DNA from: Sedimenticola sp.
Lineage (GTDB): Bacteria; Pseudomonadota; Gammaproteobacteria; Chromatiales; Chromatiaceae
Reading direction: 5' to 3'
Length of the DNA stretch: 64,000 nucleotides
Assembly: GCA_026984735.1 (NCBI GenBank)
Contig: JALSRN010000101.1
Location: 34,176 to 98,175 of the forward strand
This document shows positions 26,625 through 34,641 of the stretch, piece by piece. Made by a program: the position numbers and the translations under genes. Each line of letters opens with the position of its first letter. Within the stretch, counting starts at the first letter, position 1. Under the pieces are notes generated by a model. The model saw only the letters and a list, made by a program, of their open reading frames with translations. It had not been told where the DNA came from and did not search any database.

Positions 26625-27448
26625 AGTTCAATCTCGCCTTCGAATACCCGAATGGCGGGTCCCGCCATCCAGACGGGTTCCGCCCCACCTTTCCAGCTTA
26701 TCACAAGATCTCCGCCCCGCAGGTGGACCTTCACCTCTTCATCCAGCAGCCCGCGCAGCCGTCCCGCCACCACGGCCGCGCAGGCACCGGTGCCGCACGC
26801 CAAGGTTTCGCCCACGCCGCGCTCCCACACGCGAAGATCGATTTCCCCGGGATTGCGGATGGACATGAAGCCCACGTTGACCTTTTCCGGAAAACGCTCG
26901 TGCGTTTCGATGAGCGGCCCCAAGGTGGCGACAGGCGCCACGGAGAGATCGTCCACCATCACCACCGCATGGGGGTTTCCCATGGAGAGGGCGCTGATGG
27001 AGACGAGCTGCTTCTCCACTTGCAAGCTGTAGGTGGAACTGGCGTGCGCGGCGCGGAAAGGGATGCGTTCCGGCTCGAGGATGGGGGCGCCCATGTTGAC
27101 GACCACCTGGTCCCCTTTGAGAAAGAGCCGGATGGCCCCCTTGCGGGTGCCCACGTCGATGATCTCTTTGCGGGTGAGCCCCTTTTCATGCACGAAACGG
27201 GCGAAGCAGCGGGCGCCGTTGCCGCACTGTTCCACTTCGCCGCCGTCGGCGTTGAAAATGCGGTAGTAGAAATCGGTGTGCTCGTCGCGGGCCGGTTCCA
27301 CCAGCAGCACCTGGTCGCAGCCCACGCCGAAACGCCGGTCGGCGAGGAAACGGATCTGCTCCTCGTTCAGTTCCACCTGCTGATGGATGGCGTCGAAGAC
27401 CACGAAATCGTTGCCGAGTCCTTGCATCTTGGTGAACTTCAGCTTCAT
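26621..27448 (-). CDS. dapF: Diaminopimelate epimerase DapF
   Basis: 275 residues from [19 protein letters not shown]; the ATG overlaps the lysA stop (ATGA), so the track's eight extra residues are not real. Both catalytic cysteines are present in their motifs, [13 protein letters not shown] and [14 protein letters not shown]. It interconverts LL- and meso-diaminopimelate for lysine and peptidoglycan synthesis, directly before the step done by LysA. Confidence 0.97.
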   Translation of the reverse strand: MKLKFTKMQGLGNDFVVFDAIHQQVELNEEQIRFLADRRFGVGCDQVLLVEPARDEHTDFYYRIFNADGGEVEQCGNGARCFARFVHEKGLTRKEIIDVGTRKGAIRLFLKGDQVVVNMGAPILEPERIPFRAAHASSTYSLQVEKQLVSISALSMGNPHAVVMVDDLSVAPVATLGPLIETHERFPEKVNVGFMSIRNPGEIDLRVWERGVGETLACGTGACAAVVAGRLRGLLDEEVKVHLRGGDLVISWKGGAEPVWMAGPAIRVFEGEIEL

Positions 27449-28689
27449 GGCAGCAAATGTTCTCCCCGCCACAGATCTTCAATTCGTTCACGCTCCCGGA
27501 CCAGATAGGCCTGGTCGCCGTCCACCATCACTTCGGCGGCGCGGGGGCGGCTGTTGTAGTTGGAAGCCATGGCGAAGCCGTAGGCGCCGGCGGAGCGGAC
27601 GGCCAGCAGGTCCCCCTCCTCGAGAGCAAGGCGGCGCTCCTTGCCCAGAAAATCGCCCGTTTCGCAAATGGGACCCACCAGATCCCAGGTCCTCACTTTC
27701 CCATCGCGCGCGCGCACCGGCACGATCTCCTGCCAGCTGCCATAGAGAGCGGGGCGCAGCAGGTCGTTCATGGCGGCGTCCACGATGGCGAAATTTCTGG
27801 CCTCGGTGAGCTTGAGATACTCCACCCGGGTCAGCAGCACCCCGGCGTTGGCGGCGATGGCGCGGCCCGGCTCCACCAAAATCTCCAGCTGGCGCCCCCG
27901 CAACCGGCGGGCCACGGCGTTCGCATACTCGGCGGGCGCGGGCGGCTCTTCGTCGCGGTAGGGCACGCCCAGCCCGCCGCCGAGATCGAGATGGTCGAGG
28001 GCGATGCCTTCCTCGCCGAGACGATCCACCAGCGCCAGCACCCGGTCGAGCGCATCGAGAAAGGGAGAGAGTTCCAGCAACTGGGAGCCGATGTGGCAGT
28101 CCACCCCCGAGAGGCGCAGGCCAGGCAGCTCCAGGGCGCGGCGGTAGAGGCGCAGCGCCTCCTCCATGGGGACGCCGAACTTGTTCTCTTTCAAGCCGGT
28201 GGAGATGTAGGGGTGGGTGCGGGCGTCCACGTCGGGATTGACGCGCAGGGCCACGGGCGCCTCGGCGCCGTGGGCGGAGGCCACCCGGGAGAGCCGCTCG
28301 AGCTCCGCTTCCGATTCCACGTTGAAGCAGCGGATGCCCAGTTCCAGGGCGCGCTCCATCTCGTCCACCCGCTTGCCCACCCCCGAGAAGACGATGCGTC
28401 CGGGATGACCGCCGGCCTTCACCACCCGCTCCAGCTCCCCCAGCGAGACGATGTCGAAACCGGAGCCGAGGCGGGCGAGCAGATCGAGAACGGCCAGGTT
28501 GGAGTTGGCCTTCACCGCGTAGCAGACCAAGTGGGGCCGGTTTCCGAAAGCGTCGTCGAACGCCCGCCAGTGGCGCTCCAGAGTGGCGCGGGAGTAGATG
28601 TAGCAGGGCGTGCCCCAGCGGCGGGCGATCTCCTCCAGGGGCACCTCCTCGGCATGGAGGTGGCCTTCACGGTAGCGAAAGTGGTCCAT
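27445..28689 (-). CDS. lysA: Diaminopimelate decarboxylase LysA
   Basis: 414 residues, PLP-dependent fold III. The PLP lysine is in [15 protein letters not shown] near residue 58; other marks are HIGSQLLEL, a glycine-rich [11 protein letters not shown] phosphate site and [10 protein letters not shown] with the active-site Cys. It converts meso-DAP to lysine. It starts three bases after the lptM stop, a gene order (lptM-lysA-dapF) conserved in Pseudomonas-like bacteria. Confidence 0.97.
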   Translation of the reverse strand: MDHFRYREGHLHAEEVPLEEIARRWGTPCYIYSRATLERHWRAFDDAFGNRPHLVCYAVKANSNLAVLDLLARLGSGFDIVSLGELERVVKAGGHPGRIVFSGVGKRVDEMERALELGIRCFNVESEAELERLSRVASAHGAEAPVALRVNPDVDARTHPYISTGLKENKFGVPMEEALRLYRRALELPGLRLSGVDCHIGSQLLELSPFLDALDRVLALVDRLGEEGIALDHLDLGGGLGVPYRDEEPPAPAEYANAVARRLRGRQLEILVEPGRAIAANAGVLLTRVEYLKLTEARNFAIVDAAMNDLLRPALYGSWQEIVPVRARDGKVRTWDLVGPICETGDFLGKERRLALEEGDLLAVRSAGAYGFAMASNYNSRPRAAEVMVDGDQAYLVRERERIEDLWRGEHLLP

Positions 28690-28692
28690 GGG

Positions 28693-28809
28693 CTACTGTT
28701 GATGTTGCTGTTGTTGCGGCGGCGGCATGTAGAGCGGTCCCTTGTGTCCGCAACCGCCCAGAGCCGGCAACAGGGCGAGGAGCAGAAAGGGCAGGGAGAA
28801 GCGCAGCAT
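28693..28809 (-). CDS. lptM: Small lipoprotein LptM (YifL type)
   Basis: Only 38 residues and absent from the ORF track. Reading the minus strand from the ATG at 28809 gives a lipoprotein signal MLRFSLPFLLLALLPALGGC followed by GHKGPLYMPPP and a Gln/His tail. The block CGxKGPLYxPP is the hallmark of LptM (formerly YifL), which in E. coli helps assemble the LptDE lipopolysaccharide translocon. Its position just before lysA/dapF matches other gammaproteobacteria. Confidence 0.9.
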   Translation of the reverse strand: MLRFSLPFLLLALLPALGGCGHKGPLYMPPPQQQQHQQ

Positions 28810-28829
28810 CGACGACTGTCTCGTGACTC

Positions 28830-28856
28830 TCAAAGGCGCTAGTATAACGCCTTTGA
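28830..28856. promoter_or_regulatory. Inverted repeat with overlapping divergent -10 boxes
   Basis: TCAAAGGCG-CTAGTATAA-CGCCTTTGA: perfect 9-bp arms in the 66-nt gap between lptM (minus) and the esterase (plus). The centre reads TATAAC on the plus strand and TATACT on the minus strand, each 5 of 6 to TATAAT, so a bound protein could control both genes. Could also act as a simple hairpin. Confidence 0.5.
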
Positions 28857-28875
28857 AACTTTACCCGGAGCGTCC

Positions 28876-29526
28876 GTGGACTATCCATCGCCTCTGGTCG
28901 TCGATCCTTCTGGAAGCGTGCGCCATTCGATCGTCTGGCTGCACGGCCTGGGGGCGGACGGTCGCGATTTCCTGCCGGTGGCCGAGGCCCTGCGCCTGCC
29001 GCCCGAGCTGGGGGTGCGCTTCCTCTTCCCCCAAGCGCCGCGACGGCCGGTGACGGTGAACGGTGGGCTGGCGATGCCGGCCTGGTACGACATCTATTCC
29101 CTGGAAGCGGGCGCGCCGGTGGATCTCGAGGGGATCCGGCGTTCCGTGGCCTACGTGCAATCGCTGGTGCGGCAGGAGCAGGCGCGGGGCGTGGAGCCGG
29201 AGCGGGTGGTGCTGGCGGGCTTTTCCCAGGGCGGGCTGGTGGCGCTGGCGGCGGCCCTCCACGGTCGCGAAGCGCTGGCGGGGGTGGCGGCGCTCTCCAC
29301 CTATCTGCCGCAGGCGGTGGTGCCGGAGATCGCGATCCCGCGCCGCGTCTTTCAGGCCCACGGCCGCCAGGACGAGGTGGTGCCCCTTTCGGCGGGAGTG
29401 GCGGCGCGAGACCGCCTGTTGGCCCAGGGGCACCAAGTGGCGTGGCACCAATACGACATGGGCCATACGGTTTGCGCGGAGGAGGTGGTCGATCTGCGGG
29501 TCTGGCTCATGGAAGCGCTGAGGTAG
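28876..29526 (+). CDS. Alpha/beta hydrolase, carboxylesterase/phospholipase family
   Basis: 216 residues from a GTG start with GGAG seven bases upstream. Motifs: WLHGLGADGRDF oxyanion region, nucleophile elbow LAGFSQGGLVAL (Ser near residue 114), the acid in AHGRQDEVVP, and His in YDMGHTVCAEEV. This is the YpfH/EstB family of cytosolic carboxylesterases or lysophospholipases. Physiological substrate unknown. It is divergent from lptM. Confidence 0.93.
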   Translation: MDYPSPLVVDPSGSVRHSIVWLHGLGADGRDFLPVAEALRLPPELGVRFLFPQAPRRPVTVNGGLAMPAWYDIYSLEAGAPVDLEGIRRSVAYVQSLVRQEQARGVEPERVVLAGFSQGGLVALAAALHGREALAGVAALSTYLPQAVVPEIAIPRRVFQAHGRQDEVVPLSAGVAARDRLLAQGHQVAWHQYDMGHTVCAEEVVDLRVWLMEALR

Positions 29527-29565
29527 GGCGGATGGAAGCCGCTCCGCATCGATATCGGCCTCTCC

Positions 29566-29934
29566 TCAATCGTACTCTTCGGCCCGGCGGGCGTCGCCCC
29601 GGACTTTCTCCGCCGGATAGCGCCGTTCGTTGATGGCGATCTTGCGGTTGGCGGCATCCAGAAGGTCGATCTCCAGCCGCTGGCCGAGCCGGACCAGATA
29701 GATGAGGATGTCGGCCAGCTCCAGGGCCACCGCCTCCTTTTTTTCCGGGGAGAGATTTTCGCTCTGCTCCTCGGTCAGCCATTGGAAGTGCTCCAACAGC
29801 TCGCCCGCTTCTCCCGCCAGCGCCATGGCCAGGTTCTTTGGAGAGTGGAACTGTTCCCAGTCGCGTTGCCGGGCGAACTGCAGCAGCCGCTGGTCGAGTC
29901 GTTCGAGGCTGTCTTTCATGGAAGGCGCGCTCAT
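29566..29934 (-). CDS. MazG-like nucleotide pyrophosphohydrolase
   Basis: 122 residues. It matches the short MazG-like/RS21-C6 group: DWEQFHSPKNLAMALAGEAGELLEHFQW with the ExxE metal-binding pair, and EKKEAVALELADILIYLVRL with ExxD. Such enzymes hydrolyse non-canonical or excess (d)NTPs, often dCTP derivatives. The ATG overlaps the stop of the TonB-like gene (ATGA). It is the last gene of the gshB-apbE-tonB-mazG operon. Confidence 0.92.
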   Translation of the reverse strand: MSAPSMKDSLERLDQRLLQFARQRDWEQFHSPKNLAMALAGEAGELLEHFQWLTEEQSENLSPEKKEAVALELADILIYLVRLGQRLEIDLLDAANRKIAINERRYPAEKVRGDARRAEEYD

Positions 29935-30815
29935 TTGGAGGAGAAGAGCCGGTTGTTGCTGAGGAACTGCCAGGTTCGGGTGATGTCGAGGATGTCCACC
30001 TCCTTGCGGATCTCTTCCGGGAAGGGGGCGAAAGGCGCGGCGAGGCGGACGATGCGGACGGCGGCGTCGTCCAGGATCTTGTGGCCGGAAGAGCGCAATA
30101 CCTGGATCTCCGCCACGCTCCCGTCGGCCCGCACCGCCACGTGGAGCAGCAAGTCGCCGTAGAGCTTCTTGCGGCGGGCGGCGTCGGGGTAGTTGAGATT
30201 GCCCACCCGTTCCACTTTTTTGCGCCAGGCTTCCAGATAGGCGGCATAGCGGTACTCCTGGGTGCTGGCGTTGATCGCCTTGCGCCGCGGCCTTTGAGAG
30301 GCGTAGCGGCTGTTGCGGTCGAGCTCCGCGGTGAGGCGGGCGATCTCCTGACGCGTGCTCGAAAGCAACTGAGCGACGTCCGGACGGGGGCGGGCCTTCA
30401 CCGGCGTCCGCCGGGCGGGGGGGGTGCGACGAGGTGCGGGGCGGGAGCGGGCGACCACCTTGGGCGCGCGGCGTTGCTGGGGCGCCGGGGTCCCGCTGCG
30501 GATTCGCTCCACGGCGGCCTTTCGGGCGCGATGGAGCGCGGGGCGGCTGGGCGCGGCAGGGGGGCGGCTCTTCCCCTTCTGCGCCGCCGCGCCCTCGTGG
30601 CTGGCATTGGCGAGGAAATCGGCTTTCTTTGGTTTTTTCGTCGGCTTCGCGGGAGGCATCAAGACCACGTCCAGGCGCTTCTGCACCTGCGGTTTCGGAG
30701 GGGGTGGAAAGCGGAAGCCGACGCCCAGAAGCACCACTCCGTGCACCAGGGCGGCGATCGCCAGCATGGTGGCCAGGCGGCCGTTCTCCTCGGGATGACG
30801 GGAAAGAGCGCTCAT
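29931..30815 (-). CDS. TonB-like energy transducer (TonB3 type)
   Basis: 294 residues. N-terminal anchor ATMLAIAALVHGVVLLGVGF with the His typical of TonB, a Pro/Arg/Lys-rich periplasmic linker (residues ~35-140), a short coiled segment, and a C-terminal TonB domain (YLEAWRKKVERVGNLNYPDA, LHVAVRADGSVAEIQVLRSSG, ILDITRTWQF). No exbB/exbD nearby. In Pseudomonas aeruginosa tonB3 also lies beside gshB and pilG and is needed for twitching motility, so a type IV pilus link is more likely than siderophore uptake. ATGA overlap with apbE; the 585-residue track ORF is an artefact. Confidence 0.9.
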   Translation of the reverse strand: MSALSRHPEENGRLATMLAIAALVHGVVLLGVGFRFPPPPKPQVQKRLDVVLMPPAKPTKKPKKADFLANASHEGAAAQKGKSRPPAAPSRPALHRARKAAVERIRSGTPAPQQRRAPKVVARSRPAPRRTPPARRTPVKARPRPDVAQLLSSTRQEIARLTAELDRNSRYASQRPRRKAINASTQEYRYAAYLEAWRKKVERVGNLNYPDAARRKKLYGDLLLHVAVRADGSVAEIQVLRSSGHKILDDAAVRIVRLAAPFAPFPEEIRKEVDILDITRTWQFLSNNRLFSSK

Positions 30816-31885
30816 GGGCGGGGGCGGTTCTTTTCCTTCGGCGGCATCAGGGGCGGACTCAACTTCACCCTTTGTCGTTTCGGCTCGAACAGTTGGACCC
30901 GCCTGGCCATGGCGGGGTTCATGTGGATGACCCCGTCGCTGTCCACCAGCAGCACATAGCGGATACCCATCTTCCTGGCGATGCGGTGCCACCCTTTGGG
31001 GCCGGCCACGAAGAGCGCGGTGGCGGCGGCGTCCGCCACCGTGGCGTTGTCGTGGATCACGGTGACCGAGCGGGTGCCGCGGGCCGGATAGCCGGTGCGG
31101 GGGTCGATGATGTGGTGATACCTCTTCCCTTCCCACACGCAATACCGTTCGTAGTCGCCCGAGGTGAAGACGCTCTCGTCGCCGGCGATGTCGACGAACC
31201 CGAGGGTTCCGGAACCGGAAGGGCTGCGGATGGCGATGCGCCAGGGGTGACCTCCACGGGAGCCGATGGCGCGAAGGTCGCCGCCGCTGTTGACGATGGC
31301 GTTTTCGATGCCCAGCTCTTTCAAGTGATCGATGGCCAGGTCGATGCCGTAACCCTTGCCGATGGCCCCGAAATCCAACTGCACCGCTGGATTCTTGGAG
31401 CGGAGGAAGATGCCGTCCACCTTGATGTCGGCCATGGTGGGGTGGGCTTCGACCAATTTTGCGATCTCCTCCGGATCCGGCAGACCTTTGCACTGCAACG
31501 GATCCTGGTGGAACCCCCAGAGCGCGATCAGCTTGCCGATGGCGGGGTCGAACAGTTCGTCGCTGCGCGCGGCCAGCGTCTTGGACCGTTTGACCAGCTC
31601 CAGCACCGATGGCGGCGCCGCGAAGCGGACTCCTTCCGCCAGCAGTTGGTTGGTGCGTCCCAAGGGGCCGGGATTCCAGGCGTGCCATGCCTTGTGCATG
31701 GCGGCGAAATCTTTTTCGAGAGCGTCCACCGCGGCTTCCGCCCGCGGGCGGGAGACGCCCACGATGCTCACGTCGTTGAGGGTGCCGAAGGCGAGGAAAC
31801 GGCTGTTGTAGACCGGTTCGGTCCGGTTGCAGCCGCCGAGCGGCAGGAGTGCCAGAAACAGGAAAAAGAGAAAGAATCTGTTCAT
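30812..31885 (-). CDS. apbE: FAD:protein FMN transferase ApbE
   Basis: 357 residues with lipoprotein signal LFLALLPLGGC (Cys near 19). ApbE blocks: AFGTLNDVSI, WHAWNPGPLGRTNQL, DPAIGKLIALWGFH, LDFGAIGKGYGIDLA, NSGGDLRAIG, HHIIDPRTGYPA and NATVADAAATALFV. It transfers FMN from FAD to Thr in periplasmic flavoproteins such as NqrBC/RnfG. No target is in the window. It lies between gshB and the tonB-like gene, with ATGA overlaps on both sides. Confidence 0.96.
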   Translation of the reverse strand: MNRFFLFFLFLALLPLGGCNRTEPVYNSRFLAFGTLNDVSIVGVSRPRAEAAVDALEKDFAAMHKAWHAWNPGPLGRTNQLLAEGVRFAAPPSVLELVKRSKTLAARSDELFDPAIGKLIALWGFHQDPLQCKGLPDPEEIAKLVEAHPTMADIKVDGIFLRSKNPAVQLDFGAIGKGYGIDLAIDHLKELGIENAIVNSGGDLRAIGSRGGHPWRIAIRSPSGSGTLGFVDIAGDESVFTSGDYERYCVWEGKRYHHIIDPRTGYPARGTRSVTVIHDNATVADAAATALFVAGPKGWHRIARKMGIRYVLLVDSDGVIHMNPAMARRVQLFEPKRQRVKLSPPLMPPKEKNRPRP

Positions 31886-32832
31886 CCGGAGAGCTTCTGT
31901 TCGATGCGGTCCATCAACATGCCGCTGATGTTGAGGCGGTAGAGACGGTCCAGTTCGCGAATGCAAGTGGGGCTGGTGACGTTGATCTCGGTCAGGTAGT
32001 CGCCGATCACGTCGAGCCCGGCGAAGAGTATACCCGCCTCGCGCAGGCGGGGGGCCACCTGCTTCACGATCCATCGGTCTCTTTCGGACAGCGGAACCCC
32101 CTTGGCGGTTCCGCCCGCGGCCAGATTGCCCCGGGTCTCGCCGGGCCGGGGGATCCGCGCCAGCGCCCATGGCACCGCTTCGCCGTCCACCAGCAGGATG
32201 CGCTTGTCTCCTTCCTCGATCTCGGGGAGAAAACGCTGCGCCATCACATATTTGCTCTGGCGCGCGGTCATGGTTTCGAGGATCACGCCGGTGTTGGGAT
32301 CTCCGCTGCGCAGCCGGAAGATGGACTCGCCTCCCATGCCGCCGAGCGGCTTGAGCACGATGTCGCCATGGCGTTCGAGAAAGCGCAGAAGATCGGCGAA
32401 GCGGCGGGTCACCACCGTCGGCGGCGTGCACTGCGGAAACCAGGCGGCGTAGAGCTTTTCGTTGGCGTCCCGCAGGGCGCGCGGATGGTTCACCACCAGG
32501 GTGCCCCGGGCCGCCGCCTGCTCCAGCAGGTAGGTGGCGTAGATGTACTCCATGTCGAAGGGCGGGTCCTTGCGCATGAGGACGACGTCCAGCTCGGCCA
32601 GGGGGCGGGTGACCTCGTCGCCTAGGGCGAACCAGTCGGCGGGGTCGTCCCGCACCTCCAGAGGCCGCATGTGGCCCATCGGTTCCTGATGGAGAAGGAA
32701 AAGTCCGTCCATCTCCATGTAGTGGATCCGCCATCCGCGTCGCTGCGCCTCCAGCAGCATGGCTAGGCTGCTGTCCTTCCGGACTTTGATGGATTCTATG
32801 GGATCCATCACAATTCCCAGGCTTGGTGTCAT
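31882..32832 (-). CDS. gshB: Glutathione synthetase GshB
   Basis: 316 residues from MTPSLGIVMDPIESIKVRKD, matching the E. coli length; the track start adds 29 residues. ATP-grasp signatures: LMRKDPPFDMEYIYATYLLE, VLKPLGGMGGESIFRL, RGNLAAGGTAKGVPLSERD and INVTSPTCIRELD. It makes glutathione from gamma-glutamylcysteine. First gene of the operon, divergent from pilG, as in Pseudomonas. Confidence 0.97.
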   Translation of the reverse strand: MTPSLGIVMDPIESIKVRKDSSLAMLLEAQRRGWRIHYMEMDGLFLLHQEPMGHMRPLEVRDDPADWFALGDEVTRPLAELDVVLMRKDPPFDMEYIYATYLLEQAAARGTLVVNHPRALRDANEKLYAAWFPQCTPPTVVTRRFADLLRFLERHGDIVLKPLGGMGGESIFRLRSGDPNTGVILETMTARQSKYVMAQRFLPEIEEGDKRILLVDGEAVPWALARIPRPGETRGNLAAGGTAKGVPLSERDRWIVKQVAPRLREAGILFAGLDVIGDYLTEINVTSPTCIRELDRLYRLNISGMLMDRIEQKLSG

Positions 32833-33119
32833 GGTATGTTTGCCTTCAGTTTTTGGTTTTTCGTCAGTGTTTTGTGGATCAAAGCACAAGAATTTTCTGC
32901 TGCTCTTGCGTGGCTGCAACCACCTTGCTATGTTGCCTCACGAAAGGCAAATAATGACAAAAAAGGGGGTTGTAGGGGGGCAATGGAATCTTGGGACCAT
33001 GTATCGAAGAGGCGTGCCGGACGGTGCGATTCCGTAGCCGGTGCGTTGGAGGTTTGCGAAAAACTTTCAATTTTCATGGAGCAACGGCAGCGAGCCAATC
33101 AGTGGTATGGGGTGACGAT
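32833..33119. other. Divergent gshB / pilG intergenic region
   Basis: 287 nt without a credible gene; noticeably AT-richer than the flanks, as expected for two divergent promoters. I cannot point to a promoter with confidence. GGGGTGA just before the pilG GTG is the ribosome binding site. Confidence 0.5.
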
Positions 33120-33524
33120 GTGAGTGAAGAGCAGACAGAGCCCGCCCTGGAGGGGCTCAAGATCATGGTGATCGACGACAGCAAGACCATCCGGCGCACT
33201 GCCGAAAATCTGCTGCGAAAGGCGGGATGCGAGGTGATTACCGCCACAGATGGCTTCGAGGCACTTTCCTTGGTGGCAGACCATCGTCCGGATCTCATCT
33301 TCGTGGATATCATGATGCCCCGCTTGGACGGCTATCAGACCTGTGCGCTGATCAAGAGCAACCAAACTTACAGTGACACACCGGTGGTGATGCTTTCTAG
33401 CAAGGATGGTCTTTTCGATCGCGCCAAAGGAAGGCTGGCCGGCTCGGACCAGTATCTGACCAAGCCCTTCACCCGCGAAGAGTTGTTGGGCGCCATCCGC
33501 CGCCATATCGACCAAGCTGCATGA
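33120..33524 (+). CDS. pilG: Type IV pilus response regulator PilG
   Basis: 134 residues from the GTG at 33120, preceded by GGGGTGA; the longer track start is not supported. A single receiver domain very close to Pseudomonas PilG: LKIMVIDDSKTIRRTAE, FVDIMMPRLDGYQTCALIK (phosphoacceptor Asp) and VMLSSKDGLFDRAKGR. It carries Chp signals to the pilus machinery, mainly promoting extension. First gene of pilGHIJ-chpA-chpC. Confidence 0.96.
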   Translation: MSEEQTEPALEGLKIMVIDDSKTIRRTAENLLRKAGCEVITATDGFEALSLVADHRPDLIFVDIMMPRLDGYQTCALIKSNQTYSDTPVVMLSSKDGLFDRAKGRLAGSDQYLTKPFTREELLGAIRRHIDQAA

Positions 33525-33620
33525 GACTCTGCCAGGCGGGCGGGAGGGCTCCTTCTCCGCTGCGCCTGAAGTGTCAAAGTGGAGACGAAGAATACATTCA
33601 CAATTTGAGTGACGAATAAC

Positions 33621-33983
33621 ATGGCAAAGGTATTGATCGTTGACGATTCTCCCACCGAGGTCCACATCTTCAGCTCTGCGCTCAGTGATGCCGGCCACGA
33701 TGTGCTTGTGGCCAGCGACGGTGAGGAGGGGGTGAGAAAGGCCAACGAACAGCAGCCCGACGTCATTCTCATGGATGTGGTGATGCCAGGGCTCAACGGT
33801 TTTCAGGCTACACGCAAGATTCACCGTAACTCCTCCACTCGGCACATCCCCATCATCATCGTCACCACCAAGGATCAGGATACGGACCGGGAATGGGGTA
33901 TGCGCCAAGGTGCCAAGGACTATTTGGTGAAACCAGTGGACATGAAAGAGTTGCTGCAGAAGGTATCGCAGCTGGTGTCTTGA
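33621..33983 (+). CDS. pilH: Type IV pilus response regulator PilH
   Basis: 120 residues from ATG at 33621 (MAKVLIVDDSPTEVHIF), the PilH length. Receiver domain with LMDVVMPGLNGFQATRKI, VTTKDQDTDREWGMRQGAKDYLVKPV, characteristic of PilH. It acts with PilG downstream of the ChpA kinase, usually as a phosphate sink or retraction regulator. 96 nt after pilG, 4 nt before pilI. Confidence 0.96.
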   Translation: MAKVLIVDDSPTEVHIFSSALSDAGHDVLVASDGEEGVRKANEQQPDVILMDVVMPGLNGFQATRKIHRNSSTRHIPIIIVTTKDQDTDREWGMRQGAKDYLVKPVDMKELLQKVSQLVS

Positions 33984-33987
33984 GACG

Positions 33988-34542
33988 ATGACCAATTCCT
34001 CGCACTCCCTCGTATCTGAAGTGCTGGAAAAGCTGGCCGAGTACGCCTCGCGCAGCGAGCAGCAAGAGGAGAAAGTGCCCGCTGCTCTGGTTCGGGATGA
34101 AGACTGGCAGGGGTTAGCTTTCGTCGTCGATGGAGTGAAGCTCGTGGTAGCCATGGAAGAGGTGCGTGAGATTCTGCCCTACCCGGAGTCGGTGACCCGG
34201 GTGCCGGGCACCAAACGCTGGATGCTGGGGCTCGCCAACGTGCGTGGGGAGCTGTTGCCCATCATGGATCTGCAGCAGTTTCTCGGTGCTCCGCCGGTGG
34301 TGATCAACGATCGCTGTCGAGTGATGGTGATTCGGAACCGGGGCACCTCCACCGGCTTGCTCGTCCCTTCGGTGATCGGCATGCGTCATCTGCCATTGAA
34401 CCAGAGGGTTGTCGATGCTGAGTTCGAAGGGATGGTGGGGCGCTACGTATACGATATTTTCAGCCTGGAGGATGGGGTATGGCCGGTGTTCAGTATGGCG
34501 GCGCTGGCCATCGACCACCGTTTCCTCTCGGCAGCGGCATGA
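33988..34542 (+). CDS. pilI: CheW-like coupling protein PilI
   Basis: 184 residues. After a charged N-terminal extension of ~40 residues comes a CheW domain: LAFVVDGVKLVVAMEEVREIL, PGTKRWMLGLANVRGELLPIMDLQQFLG. It couples the receptor PilJ to the kinase ChpA. Starts 4 nt after pilH. Confidence 0.94.
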   Translation: MTNSSHSLVSEVLEKLAEYASRSEQQEEKVPAALVRDEDWQGLAFVVDGVKLVVAMEEVREILPYPESVTRVPGTKRWMLGLANVRGELLPIMDLQQFLGAPPVVINDRCRVMVIRNRGTSTGLLVPSVIGMRHLPLNQRVVDAEFEGMVGRYVYDIFSLEDGVWPVFSMAALAIDHRFLSAAA

Positions 34543-34605
34543 CAAAAGAAAGGGCTTGGATGCCGGCTCCAGAGTCGCGGGACCAACATGCATGAAACCT
34601 GAATC

Positions 34606-34622
34606 GGTGGGCAGCGCCCACC
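34606..34622 (+). terminator. Hairpin between pilI and pilJ
   Basis: GGTGGGC-AGC-GCCCACC, a perfect 7-bp stem followed by CTCATTT rather than a real U tract. It may attenuate, protect or process the mRNA rather than terminate, because the operon continues. Confidence 0.35.
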
Positions 34623-34641
34623 CTCATTTCGAGGTGAGAAA

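Noticed and set aside
29931-31688. 585-residue ORF across tonB-like and apbE genes
   Set aside because: The N-terminal half is apbE out of frame; the true start is the ATGA overlap at 30815.
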